Made by a program: the position numbers and the translations under genes. 64,000 nucleotides of DNA, taken from Erythrophleum ivorense (Eukaryota > Streptophyta > Magnoliopsida > Fabales > Fabaceae). This document shows, one piece after another, positions 12,790-24,917 of the stretch; the stretch's first letter is position 1, and every line of letters begins with the position of its first letter. The stretch spans positions 17,371,294 through 17,435,293 of the forward strand of contig JAIUCV010000009.1 of NCBI GenBank assembly GCA_026724425.1, in the 5' to 3' direction. The notes below the pieces were generated by a model. It worked only from the letters and a program-made list of their open reading frames with translations, had not been told where the DNA came from and ran no database searches.

Positions 12790-13330
12790 GGTTAAGAGTC
12801 ATTATCTTGTTAGTGCTCTTATTGACCTCAAAGGTATTCCAATGCATTGAATGCAAAGGATTGTTTCTGGTTCTTGGAAAATATAGGAATCAATGTATGT
12901 TTATGGTAAATTCCAAACTCTTACATCTTTGAGTTTTCAAACCTCTCTTATCAAGAATTTTTGTATGCACAAAATACTTTGGCTATTCAAAATTGTCTTA
13001 TGGTGATGGATAGGTGGGAATCAATTATGGCTAGGCAAATATTCAATAATTAAGAAGATTCTTCTTTGGGTGCCTTTAGTTGGACTTAAATATTATGACT
13101 TATAGATACCAATTTATTTATGTAGTATAATAGGGGATGTAATTTGTATTGAAAATTTGAATGGGATAGTATAGAAAGGGTATTCTTTGTGGATTCAAGT
13201 CTTTCTTGATCCTTCAAAGCCTTTGCCAATAAGGTATTTTTGGAATCACAAGCTATGAAACTTAAATAAATGGCGAGAAAATTTTAAGGGGGAAAACTTA
13301 TTTTGCTCTATTTCATTCAATAATTTATAC
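12790..13330 (+). pseudogene. L1-type LINE ORF1, N-terminal part (DUF4283-like), broken
   Basis: Broken frames on the + strand resemble the N-terminal domain of plant L1 ORF1 proteins. Around 13,050-13,250 one frame gives KKILLWVPLVGLKYYDL, then a stop, and further on KGYSLWIQVFLDPSKPLP. This fits the family pattern of a 'WV...LP..Y' block, then 'IG...G', then 'L.I.V.LD..KPL'. ORF1 is an RNA-binding chaperone of the retrotransposition particle. Its zinc-knuckle part is found 22 kb downstream at 35,548, because a copia element lies between. Several stops show it is dead. Its 5' limit is unclear. Confidence 0.6.
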
Positions 13331-13426
13331 TCAAAGATTTACAACTTGAGTAAACAGCATTAAATGCTTAACCATTTCCTTAAACATAAGGAATCATGAT
13401 CCTAAAGTGAAAAAACAACAACAAAT

Positions 13427-13790
13427 TGACAGTTCTTGGAAATAGACACCATTAACATTAAGCTTTTTGCCTGCTAACATATTAGATTCTATTACAAATA
13501 GTGGAAATGGACAAAACAAAATGTTTGCACTTTAACATGTAAAAAAAGTACTTCACTTGGGTTACTCAACTTAATTTTAGGTGCTCAACTCAACTCAATG
13601 TGGGGTCTTTAATTTTGATCTTGCTCAAGGTCTTTAACTTCACCCTTAATTCTCTTAACTCTTTCGAGTGTGCTTAACTTTCCTTAACTTAAACTAATTT
13701 AATTGTATTCAATTTCAATTGCACTCAACTTTGACTTAAACTAATTTCGTTGTTAAGTTCAAACAAATACTCCTTAATTCCTTAACTCTA
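13427..13790 (-). repeat. Copia 3' LTR (left copy)
   Basis: Shares the order of blocks with 35,158-35,474: 'caccattaa', 'aatggacaaaacaaaa', 'ggtgc(t/c)caact', a run of 'aactt'-rich sequence, and 'caaatactc' near the end. The ends are decayed and the similarity may run a little further left, so the boundaries are accurate to perhaps 30 bp. Confidence 0.65.
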
Positions 13791-13839
13791 ATATTCTCCT
13801 TCTTAGTTTTAAAAATTAGCTTAAAAGAAAACAAAGAGA

Positions 13840-15334
13840 ATTAAAACTTCTCCTTGATGCAAGGTTGGATCTGATGCCAAGACTTTCTCCCAAAGTTTCA
13901 AACTCATTTTTCTACAAGCCTTTAGCAAATATGTCTGCCACTTATTTTTTGTATTGCAATGGAGGAATTAAACTTCATTTTCTTTCACTGGTTCTTTGAT
14001 TGCATGATAATTTATCTTGATGTGTTTCATCCTTCCATAAAATATAAGATTCTTAATCATTGCAATAAATAACTTGTTGTCACATAGCATCTTTTTGGCA
14101 ATACTTTAAGGAATCCTCAAGTTATTTAGCATATTCCTCAACCAAAGTGCCTAGTTTATAGTAGTTGAAGCTACAATGCTCTTTGCTTCAGTGGTTGATT
14201 AAGCGATAGTTTCTTATTTCTTGGAGCTTCAACACACAATTCTTGATCCAAAAGCAAAGTAGTATCTTAAAGTGCTTTTTATGTTATCAAAAAAGTTAGC
14301 CTAGTCACTGTCCATAAATCTCAAATAGATCTTTAGTAAAATATCTAAGAACCCTAGGATCCTTAAATACATCTTAGCACTTGCTAGGTGGCTAAGAGTG
14401 GTTTTCAGTTGGAGCATTTATAAATCTTGCCAAAGCACTTGTGGCATAAATCATATCAATCCTAGTGATAGAAAGATAGAGGAGTGACCCAATTATGTTT
14501 CAATACACTAAAGCATCTATTGAACTTGATCTATTGTCTTTGCTCAACTTACTTTTTTAATTGCTGGTATGCTCACAATCTTAACCCTTCATAGGCTAAA
14601 TCCTCTCAGAACTTCCATGGCATATTTCTTTTGAGAAATACAAATATCTTAGAAAGATTGCTTCACTTTAATTCTTAAAAAATGGGATATACTTCCTAAG
14701 TTATTCATATTGAAAACTTCCTTCATTTGTCTTCTAAATAAGTTAAGTGACTTAAGATCACTTCCAATCACCAACAAATCATCAACATAGATACAACTAT
14801 AGGAATTTCATCTTTTTGTTGTCGGGTATACAAAGTAGCTTCATTGCAACTCCATGTGAACCCAAATTGATCCACAAAAAAAAAACTATCAATTCTGGAA
14901 TACTAAGCTCTTGGAGCCTACTTAAGGCTATTGAAAGCTTTCTTCAATAGTTATACCTTGCTACTTTCTTGTGAAAAACCTTTTAGCTATTCAACATAAA
15001 TTTCCTTTTATAGAACTCTATTTAGAAAGGTTGATTTGACATTAAGTTGGATTACATTCTAGCCTTACTAAGTCGTAATTAAGAGTAGTATGATGGTATC
15101 GAACCTCGCAACTAGAGCAAACGTTTCAATGAAGTCCACACATTGCATTTTGCACCAATCATATGCTTGTTGTGTAATCTTGGCACTAACACCCACGTCT
15201 AGTTCTTCTCAATTATCCTCAACTCCTTCTTTATAGTAATTCTTCATTCTACTAATTTCAAAGTATCTTCAATGCTTATAGGTTTTAGAAGAGCAATATT
15301 GCATCTGGCATAGATATCTTCAAGAGATCTTGTC
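13840..15334 (-). pseudogene. Copia reverse transcriptase and RNase H, broken
   Basis: Read on the minus strand from 15,334 leftwards. The RT start has RRTRSLEDIYARCNIALLKP. Later come 'NVKSTFLN' (family D/NVKSAFLNG) and the catalytic motif YVDDLLVIGS with the two aspartates at 14,778-14,789. Then comes 'MKEVFNMNNLGSISHFL' and 'ISQKKYAMEVL'. The RNase H part shows 'YLSITRIDMIYATSALARF' and ends near 13,850 with 'ADIFAKGL.KNEFETL'. Roughly one stop per 20-30 codons and several frameshifts make it non-functional. It copied element RNA into cDNA in the cytoplasmic particle. The first RT codons continue across the LTR-B insertion at 26,751-26,835. Confidence 0.82.
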
Positions 15335-16280
15335 CTTCTTGTAACGACCCTAACTTCTAATCATGGTAATTAAGCTTAATCATGTGATTAATAATCATAA
15401 ATCAAGGTATAAGGCCATTTCAATTAATCAATTTAGGAACATAGCCCAGCCACTACAAGAACAAAATTTGAATTAAATGTTTCTTCCATTAGAAACTTCA
15501 AGATATTACCTTAAAGTATGGATATTTTCGCATAGAAACATAGCCCATATCATAAGTTAGATATTAAGGTCTCTAACTAGTTGTAAATGCATCAAAATGA
15601 AGAGTTTATACTTATCCGATATTCCTTCTAGGCTCAACCTCTAAAAATCCTCCAAGGAAACACTAAACAACACATTTTAGATTTTGGGTGTTATGAAAAT
15701 GCTCTAAATGAAAAACCAATTAGATCAAATCGAAGAGCAAAAGGAGGGGGTCAAGTCATATAACACTCACCTTAGCTAAATCTTAGTCTAGATAGGGGAA
15801 ATAGGGCCAAAAAGGTTGTAACAACCCTAACTTCTAATTGAAGTAATTAAGCTTAAACATGCGATTAATAGTTATAAACCAAGGTCTAGCACCTATAAAA
15901 ATTAAACAATTTAGGAAAAAAGTGAGGAGATTTGAACCTTAATGTTATTAGAATCATTAACCAAGTATTTACAAGCATTCATGTCCATAAGTGAAACAAA
16001 TCTCCCATTAAAAGCCTTTAAATCTATTCTCATTCATTTTCAACTGTCAAGAACCCTTTACAAGTTCTTTTAAGTCATCCCTTGATGTTGCCATAAGAAA
16101 AACCAAGGTATCTAGATTAATATAAGAGTTTCAGAATGTTTACTGCAGCTAAATACTTTTGCGCCGTGGCCAATTGCTCTCAGGTTCACTCCTTACATCG
16201 TCACAAATTTCGCTGCAACAAGTTGAAGCTTCGCTGCGGTAAGAGGACCTCCTGGAGCCTACCTTACTCGCTCTTATTAT

Positions 16281-16461
16281 TGGCTGCGACCAAATCCTAT
16301 GTTCGCCGTGGCTAATTCCTCTCTGGAACACCCAGGACATTTTCCCAAAGTTCACTGCAGCCAATTCCCCATTTAGCCGCGGTGAATTACCCTTTGGATG
16401 ACATCTAGTTTAGCTTCTCACATTTCACCGCGACTAATGCCACTCCTTGTCGCAGTGAATT
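16281..16461. repeat. 72-bp tandem core array of B2
   Basis: Near-palindromic cores start at 16,281, 16,304, 16,353, 16,374, 16,426 and 16,449, so pairs 21-23 bp apart repeat every 72-73 bp, exactly as in B1. An extra core lies at 16,161, and weaker ones fall between. Confidence 0.75.
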
Positions 16462-17407
16462 GCTTTCTGGACCTCCCCCTAGGCAACTTCGCCTCTATTG
16501 GCCATGGCTAAAATTATTTTGGCCATGGTGAAACACCTTCTGATCCTATAACCTTTAAAATTTTGTCTCATACACTCCAACTCTCTCTCTAGTGATACCC
16601 TAGGGTTACTCTACCTTAGTTTATGGGGCTCTAATGGCTTTCCTCTACCTAATTTACCCAGCTTATCTATTGTTACCCATTCAAGACTTAAGTGTAAATT
16701 TCTACTCATCCTACTACCATATATCAGCAAGTTCATGGATTAATGATGGCAAGAATTTCATAAGCTATCAACAATTATCATTCAAATATATATTCCATTA
16801 AAGATCTCATGCACCACTAGTTCAGGTCTACATCCAATGTATCACATAATTACATTTCCCAAATGGTAAACCATATCATAGGTCCAACAAAATTCATAAC
16901 AGATGTTATAAGTCCATATATCCAATACCAAGCAAAAATGAGGCCTAACTCCTCAATAGATACATTCTAAGTAATCAAATTACAAACACCTACACTTGGC
17001 AATATGATTACATGATGATGCTATAAAAAGAATAACAAATTTTGCATCTACTCTACTCAGATCAACCCAAGTGTAGCCTCCTCCACACATGGCTAGAGCT
17101 CATGGATTTTCATCCACTTACTTTCCCTTATCCTTACTTGAAGGGCCTTCACTTGAAAGTATAATTCCATGAAACAGGGTGAGATGCAAATCTCAGTAAC
17201 CAAGGAAAATTCCAATTATATATTCCAGTTTAATTCACATATATATATGATTTCATATAAGTATTAGAAAATGTACCAACCATATCAATAAATGAAATAA
17301 TTAGGCTATCTATGATTATTATCCTATACTAGCAATCACAATCCACATGTTAAAGGCCAATAACACCGGGAGAGACCCGTTCATGGCTCCTACTCCCTAT
17401 TGAGCAC

Positions 17408-20400
17408 TATAATACCTTATATTTCTAGCTCATTTCACAACACTTCCATGCTTTATATTCATAGATTCCATGAAAGAGCAAGAAAAGAGAATTAAAATAA
17501 TGCATTTTCTTGCGTTGCGTCGTGTATGAAAATTCTATTCGATGTCACATGGACCATTTGAGCTCATACAACACACTCTCATATTTAATTACATGAACAC
17601 AACTCATGAAAAGTGGCCTACACCTCAAGAATCACGAAGGGAAGCATGAAATATTCATATCCATTTTTTGGCCAGATTTGGCTCTTTTCTAACCAAACTT
17701 TGGAAAATCATAACTAATTCTAGAAAAATTAAAATCATACATTCTTGGACATTCTGGAAATTTACATATGTATACTTCATACTAAAAATATTTCTAGACT
17801 ATAAAATCGATCACAAGGGATGTTTGACATTCAAAAATGTCTAGAGGTCAAGCTATCCCCTAGTGCTGTCAAAGCTTTCTGCAGAAAACTTTGAAAATGT
17901 TCAATTAATTCCACAAAAATCCAATCCATACAAATGATATCAATATAGAAAGATGTGGATGTTAAACAGAGGAAAAAGATAACTTCAGACCAGCTCAAGT
18001 ACGTCAAGACCTCAAAATCCAATCAAATAGTAACAGAGGTCAACTAAAATTCCTGATACTAGATAGAATCTTCAAAAATTCATATCTCCCTCTCTAGACA
18101 TTCAAATGAGGTGCTTCTAGTTGACACAAGTCACTATGAATGTCTAATTTTTATGTATATAATTTTATGACAATTGGACATCATTTGGTCCCTATGTGAT
18201 AGATTTCATTTTTGGACTAAATGAATAATGTAGTATACCAAAATCAGAAAATTTGCCAACTTTGAAAATTCATCAAATATTCTGTAGACCTCTAAAAATT
18301 ATATTTTTTAGCTTCTCAAAAATATCTCAACAAGCTCTAATTTCATGTCAAATCTCATATCAGGAAGAGCTCATTTGGCTAAAAAGTGATATAGGGTTCC
18401 ATTATGGTCAATTTTGGCTCCATATGAGGTACCAAAGTAACCAAATGGCTTTCCCTAGGGTTTGGCACCTTTTGGGCAAGTCTAAAAGCATGATTAAGAC
18501 TTGTGTAAGTTGCCTAAATGGTCTCAAACTCCATGCATCTCATTTTGACCATTTCATCCACACATATACATAATTCTATCAAACCACCAATGAAGCTAGT
18601 TTGCCATCATATACTCAAATCACATTTTAATGGCTACATGACATATTCTCTCATTCATACATGACATATTATCATAATTGCATATGCTCAAGAGGTCATA
18701 GACCATACACAATAGTGGGTTACATCATTTGACATACATATGGCCTTGAGGAACCAAAACCATACATTATGTTGTCAAGCTCTTTTCTTCAAGGTGGTTA
18801 GCTTCCATTACCTTGTCCACTTGGTCCACCTAGCATGTGAGATCATTGGAGAAGAGGGAATGAGATTCAAAGAATCTCAATATCTCATCTCTCATTCAAT
18901 CATAGATAATGGATACAAAGCAAGTCTCATAAAATGTATGTATGATCATGTTGACATGTGCAAACATTCAAGAAGTATTTTTATCATTTGGGAATGTCAT
19001 ACATAACATACAAAGGCTTGCCAAGTAAGTGGATTGGCCTCACCCAATTTCTTATGGATATTTGACTTGCCTCACCCATTCTTTAAGAGATTCTTGGACT
19101 CAACCATACTCTTGGAAGCCCATCTTGCTTTTGGGAGACTTTTTTACTTTGTCTCAACTAATCTTAAGGGTTCTTGGCTCATCCTCATTATGGCTAAGGG
19201 TTCTTAGCCTCACCACACTCAAGCAAATCCAAGTACACATCAAAAATATCATATAAACATAATATGTCATATTAAAAGCATGGCATAGGAAATCATGCTA
19301 TCATACTTTTCATGGCTTGAAGATACACATACATACATTCTAAGACAAGCTAAGCACACATCTATGCATGAGAGAAGGTAGAGAGAGCTACCTTGCACAT
19401 AATCACACACTTTTCTTCTTGAATCAAGGCTTCCTCTTTCAGCCACACACACAAAAACTTGTGGAGATTATTTCTCTTGGCCTAGACACAATTTATGGAA
19501 GCCAATTAGGTTCATGAAACAAATTCTAAGGTCATACAACTTGCTTAGACACTAGGTTGTTCTATAAATCCCATTATGGTCCATAAATACACCTAATGAA
19601 GCAACACCCCTCAAATAATTTCTAGGCTCCATTCTTTCCTTTTAATTATGATTCTTGACTCCTTTTAAGCCTCTTGGAGTCATCACACAATTAAAACAAA
19701 GGACCTATCATCATTTGCTTCTTTAGGTCATAATATGGAACCTAAAGCACTAACTCACTTTCTGAGTTCTAAATTTTTTCCAAGGCCTCCTCTCATATTC
19801 ATTCATCATATATGACACAAAAATAGGTTTAGAAAAATTTAAAACTCTCCCTAGCTACTCCATCCATGCTTGGCCAAGAAATAGCCCCTTTTTGGCCTCC
19901 TTGGAATTCTCTTTGTTTTCTTGAAGGAGAAAGCATGTGGGGAGCATCTTAGGGATCTTAGGAGCTTATTTAAACTCTTAATTAGGCCTAGGAATTATCA
20001 TATGAAATCAGATTTTGGAAGGTGCACACAAATCTCTAGAATTTGCATCTTGAAATCTAATGATTTTTTGATAATTCCCTTTGCATATTCTTAATCTCCA
20101 TACCCTTTTTCTTTAGATTCATGCTTGGTTCTGCCTAAAAATCATCTCCTCCTATGGTTCCTAGGGTTAGGCGAAATGGAGAAGGAGGGAGGATGAAGGT
20201 ATCAACCATAGAAAGAGAAATTACCTAGTTTCCTTGCTTATTCGTGCTTGAATCTTGCTTTCTCCAAGGTCCTCCCTCCAAATCCGAAAATTCCCTTAAG
20301 TTTGTCCCTTGAATCAGATTTATAAACTCCATTTTAATTAAAGGAAACAAAGGAGAAGGGAGGAGAGGAGGTGTGCATGAAGAAAAGCATGAAAAACTAC

Positions 20401-21130
20401 CATGGAAACATACCTTTAAGCTTGATTTTCTCCTCCTTCTCTTCTTCCCTTGGTGCGCCACTCTCCTAGAGTTTTTCTTCTAATTTGGAGCAGAATAATC
20501 TAAAGCTAAATGGGGGAGAGTGTGAGGCGCCACCTATTTATAAGGGAGGAAGAAGCACTTTTTCAAAAATTCCCATTTTGCCCTTCGTTCTTTGCATTTT
20601 CACCTTTGTTTTAGCTCTTTTTTGAGAACCATCTTTTTCATTATAAAATTTAGGTTCCTAATTTAGTAAAATGCCTTTGGAATCACTCAAATCGGAGCTA
20701 AAATCTTTTCGAATGAATCCATCAAAGTTCAAGCACACCGACATTGGAAAACATCCGCTGGAGGGGATTTAACTATCCTGGGGCTTCCCATGGTTTTCAG
20801 GGCCTCTGAGAATCTTGGAGAATTCAAAACATTTATTTAAAAAGCCCTTCTATGTGAATTCCAAAAATTGCTTAAACTTACAAAAATGTCATTACGTTTC
20901 GTAAGCTGTTCGTAAGAAATTGTTTCTTCATTCTAGCTCTATTTTTCTTTCCGCTTGAGCCTGAAATTCTCATTTTTAGGAGTCTAAAATGCTTACTAAA
21001 TTTTTTAGGACTTTAACTACATCATTTAGGGAGACTTCCTTTTGTATCCGGTGAGTTTCATTCGTTTATGGAGAAACTGTACATTACGTTTCTCATGTTT
21101 TCCCTCATTTTCAAAAAATCAGATGTTACA
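17408..21130 (-). mobile_element. LTR-D solo LTR, complete (copy D1), reverse
   Basis: 3,723 bp between perfect TSDs agcac (17,403-17,407 and 21,131-21,135). It begins TATAATACC (a decayed TGTAATACC) and ends CAGATGTTACA, the reverse complement of the D start TGTAACATCTG. The TATA element, leader, 'gagctacctt' site (about 19,386) and minisatellite all read on the minus strand. It lies in the GC-rich module of LTR-B B2, 60 bp from D2 in opposite orientation. Scattered short open frames inside (for example 18,253-18,573) match nothing known and are not conserved between copies. Confidence 0.93.
20535..20542 (-). promoter_or_regulatory. Candidate TATA box of LTR D1
   Basis: TATAAATA on the minus strand, at the same relative position and before the same leader as the TATA elements of D2 and D3. 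Confidence 0.55.
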
Positions 21131-21190
21131 AGCACAACTAGGGCTTAGTTCATCAGGGGTCTGATCATAACTCGGTGCCCGATCGAAGCA

Positions 21191-24100
21191 TGTAACATCC
21201 AGTTCTTTGAAAATGAGAGAAAATGTGAGAAACGTAACGTATGATTTCTCTGTCAATGAACGAAACTCACCAGATATAAAAGGAAGTCCCCCAAAACGAT
21301 GTAGTTAAGGTCCCAAAAAATTAGGAAAGTATTTTAGACTCTTAAAAATGAGAATCCCAGACTCAGACAGAAAGAAAAATAGAGCTAGAATGAAGAAACA
21401 TTTCCTTACATAAAACTTACAAAATGTAATGGCATTTTTGTAATTTTGAGCAAATTTTAGAATTTACACAGGAGGGCTTTTTAAATGAAATTTTTAAGTT
21501 TCTCAGCATTCTCAGAGGCCCTAAAAACCATGGGAAGGCTCGAGAAAGTTAAATCCCCTCCCGTGGACGTTTTGCAACATCAGTGTACCTGAACTTTGAC
21601 GGATTCATTCGAGAAGGTTTTAGCTCCGATTTGAGTGATTCCAAAGGCATTTTACTAAATTGGTAATCTAAATTTCATAATAGAAAAGACAGTTCTCAAA
21701 AAGGAGCTAAAACGAAGGAAAAACAAGAATGCCAAGAACGAAGGGCAAAATGGGAATTTTTGAAAAGTGTAACTTACTCCCACCTATATATATGATGCAC
21801 CCTTCTTACCCCTTCATTATGCACACCATCTTCTGCTCAAAACCAGAGGAAAACCCTAGGGGATGAGGTGCACAAGAGGAAGAAGAAAAAGAGGAGAAAT
21901 TCAAGGTAGAATGGTATGGATTTTCATGGTTTTTCATGCTCTTTCTCTTCCAAACCTCTTCTCCTCCATTCTCTTTTGTTTCCTATGATTATAATGAAGT
22001 TTATAAATCTGTTTTAAGGGAGAAATTGAGGGGACAATTCGGATTTGAAGAGAGGAGCACAAAGAACACAAGATTCAAGTGAGAAAAAGCAAGAAAACAA
22101 AGTAATTTATCTTCCTATGGTTGTCATCTTTGGTTCCCTTCTCCACCATTTTGCCCCACTTGAGAAAACCCTAGGAGGAGATGATTTTTAGACAGAACCA
22201 AGTATGAATTTAAGGAAAAAGGGTATGGAGATTAAGAATATGCAAAGGGAATTATCAAAAGACCATTACATTTCAAGATGCGAATTCTAGGGTTTTGTGT
22301 GCACCTTCCAAAATCTGATTTCATATGATAATTCCTAGGCCTAATTAAGAGTTTAAATGAGCTCCTAAGATCCTTACAATACTCCCCACATGCTTCCTCC
22401 TTCAAGAAAATAAAGAAATCTCCATGAAGGCCAACAAAGCCCTATGTCTCAGACAAAGGGGGTTCTTATAGGTAGGAAGAGTTTTAAATTTTTCTAAGGC
22501 CATTCTTGAGTCATATATGATAAATGAAAATGAAAGGAGGCCTTAGAAAAAATTTATAACTCATAGGAAGTAATTTGGTGCTTTAGGTTCTATATTATGA
22601 CCTAAAGAAGCAACATGTAGTTAGGCTCTTGTTTTTAATTGTGTGATGACTCCAAGAGGCTTAAAAGGAGTCAAGAATCATATTTGAAAGGAAAGAATGG
22701 AGCCTAGAATTTATTTGAGGGGTGTTGCTTCATTAGGTGCATTTATGGACCATAATGGGGTTTATAGAATAACCTAGTGTCTAATCAAGTTGTGTGGCCT
22801 TAGAATTTGTTTTTTGAACCTAATTGGCTTCCATAAATTGTATCTAGGCCAAGAGAAACTATCTCCACAAGTTTGTGGGTGTGTTGCCAAAGCAATGGAG
22901 GGAGTTTCAAAAGGAAAAGTGTGTGATTGTGTGCAAGGTAGCTCTCTCCACCTTCTCTCATGCATGGATGTGTGTTTAGCTTGTCTTATAATGTGTGTAT
23001 GTGTATTTTCAAGCCATAAAAAGTATGCTAGCATGATTTTATATGCTATGATTTCATGATGACATATTATGTTTTCAAATGAATGTATGATGTTTGTTTG
23101 AGTTTGCTTGAGTGTGGAGAAGTTAAGAACTCTTAACCATGGTGAGGATGAGCCAAGAACCCTTGAGATTAGTTAAGACAAAGCAAAGAGTCTCTCAAAA
23201 GCAAAGTGGGCTCCCAAGAGTATGGTTAAGTCCAAGAATCTCTTAAAGAATAGGTGAGGCAAGTCCAAAATCCATAAGAAAAAGTGTGAGGCCAATCCAA
23301 ATACTTGGTGAGCTCTTGAATATCTTGTATGACTTATTCACATGCCAAGCTTACTTCTTGAATGTTCATGACTTCTATGATATCCATGCATACATTTTTA
23401 AGGCTTGCTTTGCATATATTATGTATGATTGAATGGAAAATGAGCTATTGGGATTCTTTGAATCTCATTCCCTCCTCTCCAATGATCTCACATGCTAGGT
23501 AGACCAAGTGGACAAGGTAATGGAAGTCGACCACCTTGAAGAAAAGAGTTTGACAATAAAGTGTTTGAGTTTTGTCACTTTAAGACCATATTTGTGGCAA
23601 ATATTGTAACCCAATGATGTATATGGCCTATGACCTTTTAGACATGTATAATTATGATCATATGTGATGTATAAATGGATGGACATGATGTATGAACCCT
23701 AGAACATAATTTGAGTATATAATGCCAAGGTATGCATTTTGAAAAGTTTGATGTAATGTGTATATGTGTGGATGAAAAGGCCAAAATGAGATGCATGAGG
23801 TTTGGAACCATTTCGGCAGCTCATACAAGTCCTAATTATACTTTTAGACTTGCCCAAAAGGTTCCAAGACCAAGGGAAAACCATTTGGCAACTTTGGTAC
23901 TCCATATGAGCCAAAAATGACCATAATGGAACCCTATATCACTTTTTGGCCAAATGAGCTCTTCTTGCTCTGAGATTTGACATGAAATTAGAGCTTATTG
24001 AGAGATTTTTGAGAAGATAAAGAACATAATTTTTGGAAGTCCACAGAATACTTGATGAATTTTCAAAGTTGGCAATTTTTTTGATTTTGGTCTATTGCAC

Positions 24101-24917
24101 TATTCATTTGGTCTAAAAATGAAGTCTATCGCACAGGGCACAAATAATGTACAATTGCCACAAAATTTTATACAAAATTTTATAGTGACTATTCCAACTC
24201 TAAAACCTTGTTTGGAGGTCTGGAGATGGAGATATGAATTTTTGAACATTCTATCCAGTATCAGGAGTTTTACCTAACCTGAGCTACTATTCTATTGAAT
24301 TCCAAGGTTTGGGCTACCTGAGCTGATCTAGAGTTATTTTTTCCCTCTAGCTAACATCCACAGCTTTCCATATTAGTATCATTTGCATGGATTTAATTTT
24401 TTTGGAATTAATTGGACATTTTCAAAATTTGCTACAAAAATATGTGATAGCATCAAGAGGTAGTTTGACCTCTGGAGTTTTTCAGATGTCAAACGCCCTC
24501 TGTGATAAATGTTAAAGTCTGGGCATATTTTTGGTGTGAAGTAGACATCCATAGCTTTCCAGAATGTCTAAGATTGTATGATTTTGATTTGTTTAGAATT
24601 AGTTATGAATTTCCAAATTCAATTAGAAAAGGGGTCAAATCTGGCCAAAATTTTAATAGGCATATTTTGAGTTTCCCTTCATGATTCTTAAGTTGTAGGC
24701 CACATTTTATGATGCAAATGAGTTGTATTCATGTAATTAAATATGGGAATGTGTTGTATGAGTTTCCACCGTCCACGTGACACTAAATGGAATTTTTGAA
24801 CACAACGTAATGCGAAAATATTCATTATTTTATTCCCTTTAGTTTTACATTCTCATGGAATTGATGATGTGAAGCTCATGAATGTCATAAAATGAGTTAG
24901 AAATATAAGGTATTACA
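21191..24917 (+). mobile_element. LTR-D solo LTR, complete (copy D2), forward
   Basis: 3,727 bp between perfect TSDs aagca (21,186-21,190 and 24,918-24,922). It starts TGTAACATCC and ends GGTATTACA. It shows TATATATAT at 21,785, the leader with 'ccctaggggatgagg', 'caaggtagctctc' (about 22,935) and the minisatellite (about 23,110-23,300). It lies in opposite orientation to D1 and both are in B2. Because each has its own TSD they are separate insertions, not one element. Confidence 0.94.
21785..21793 (+). promoter_or_regulatory. Candidate TATA box of LTR D2
   Basis: TATATATAT about 594 bp into the LTR, in a CACC-TATA-GATGCACCC setting shared with D3. Confidence 0.6.

Noticed and set aside
18253..18573. 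Open frame of 106 residues in D1
   Set aside because: Not kept open at the same place in D2 or D3 and read antisense to the LTR; an accident of non-coding sequence.
17408..24917. D1 and D2 as the two LTRs of one element
   Set aside because: They are inverted, have different perfect TSDs and are separated by 60 bp of LTR-B sequence.
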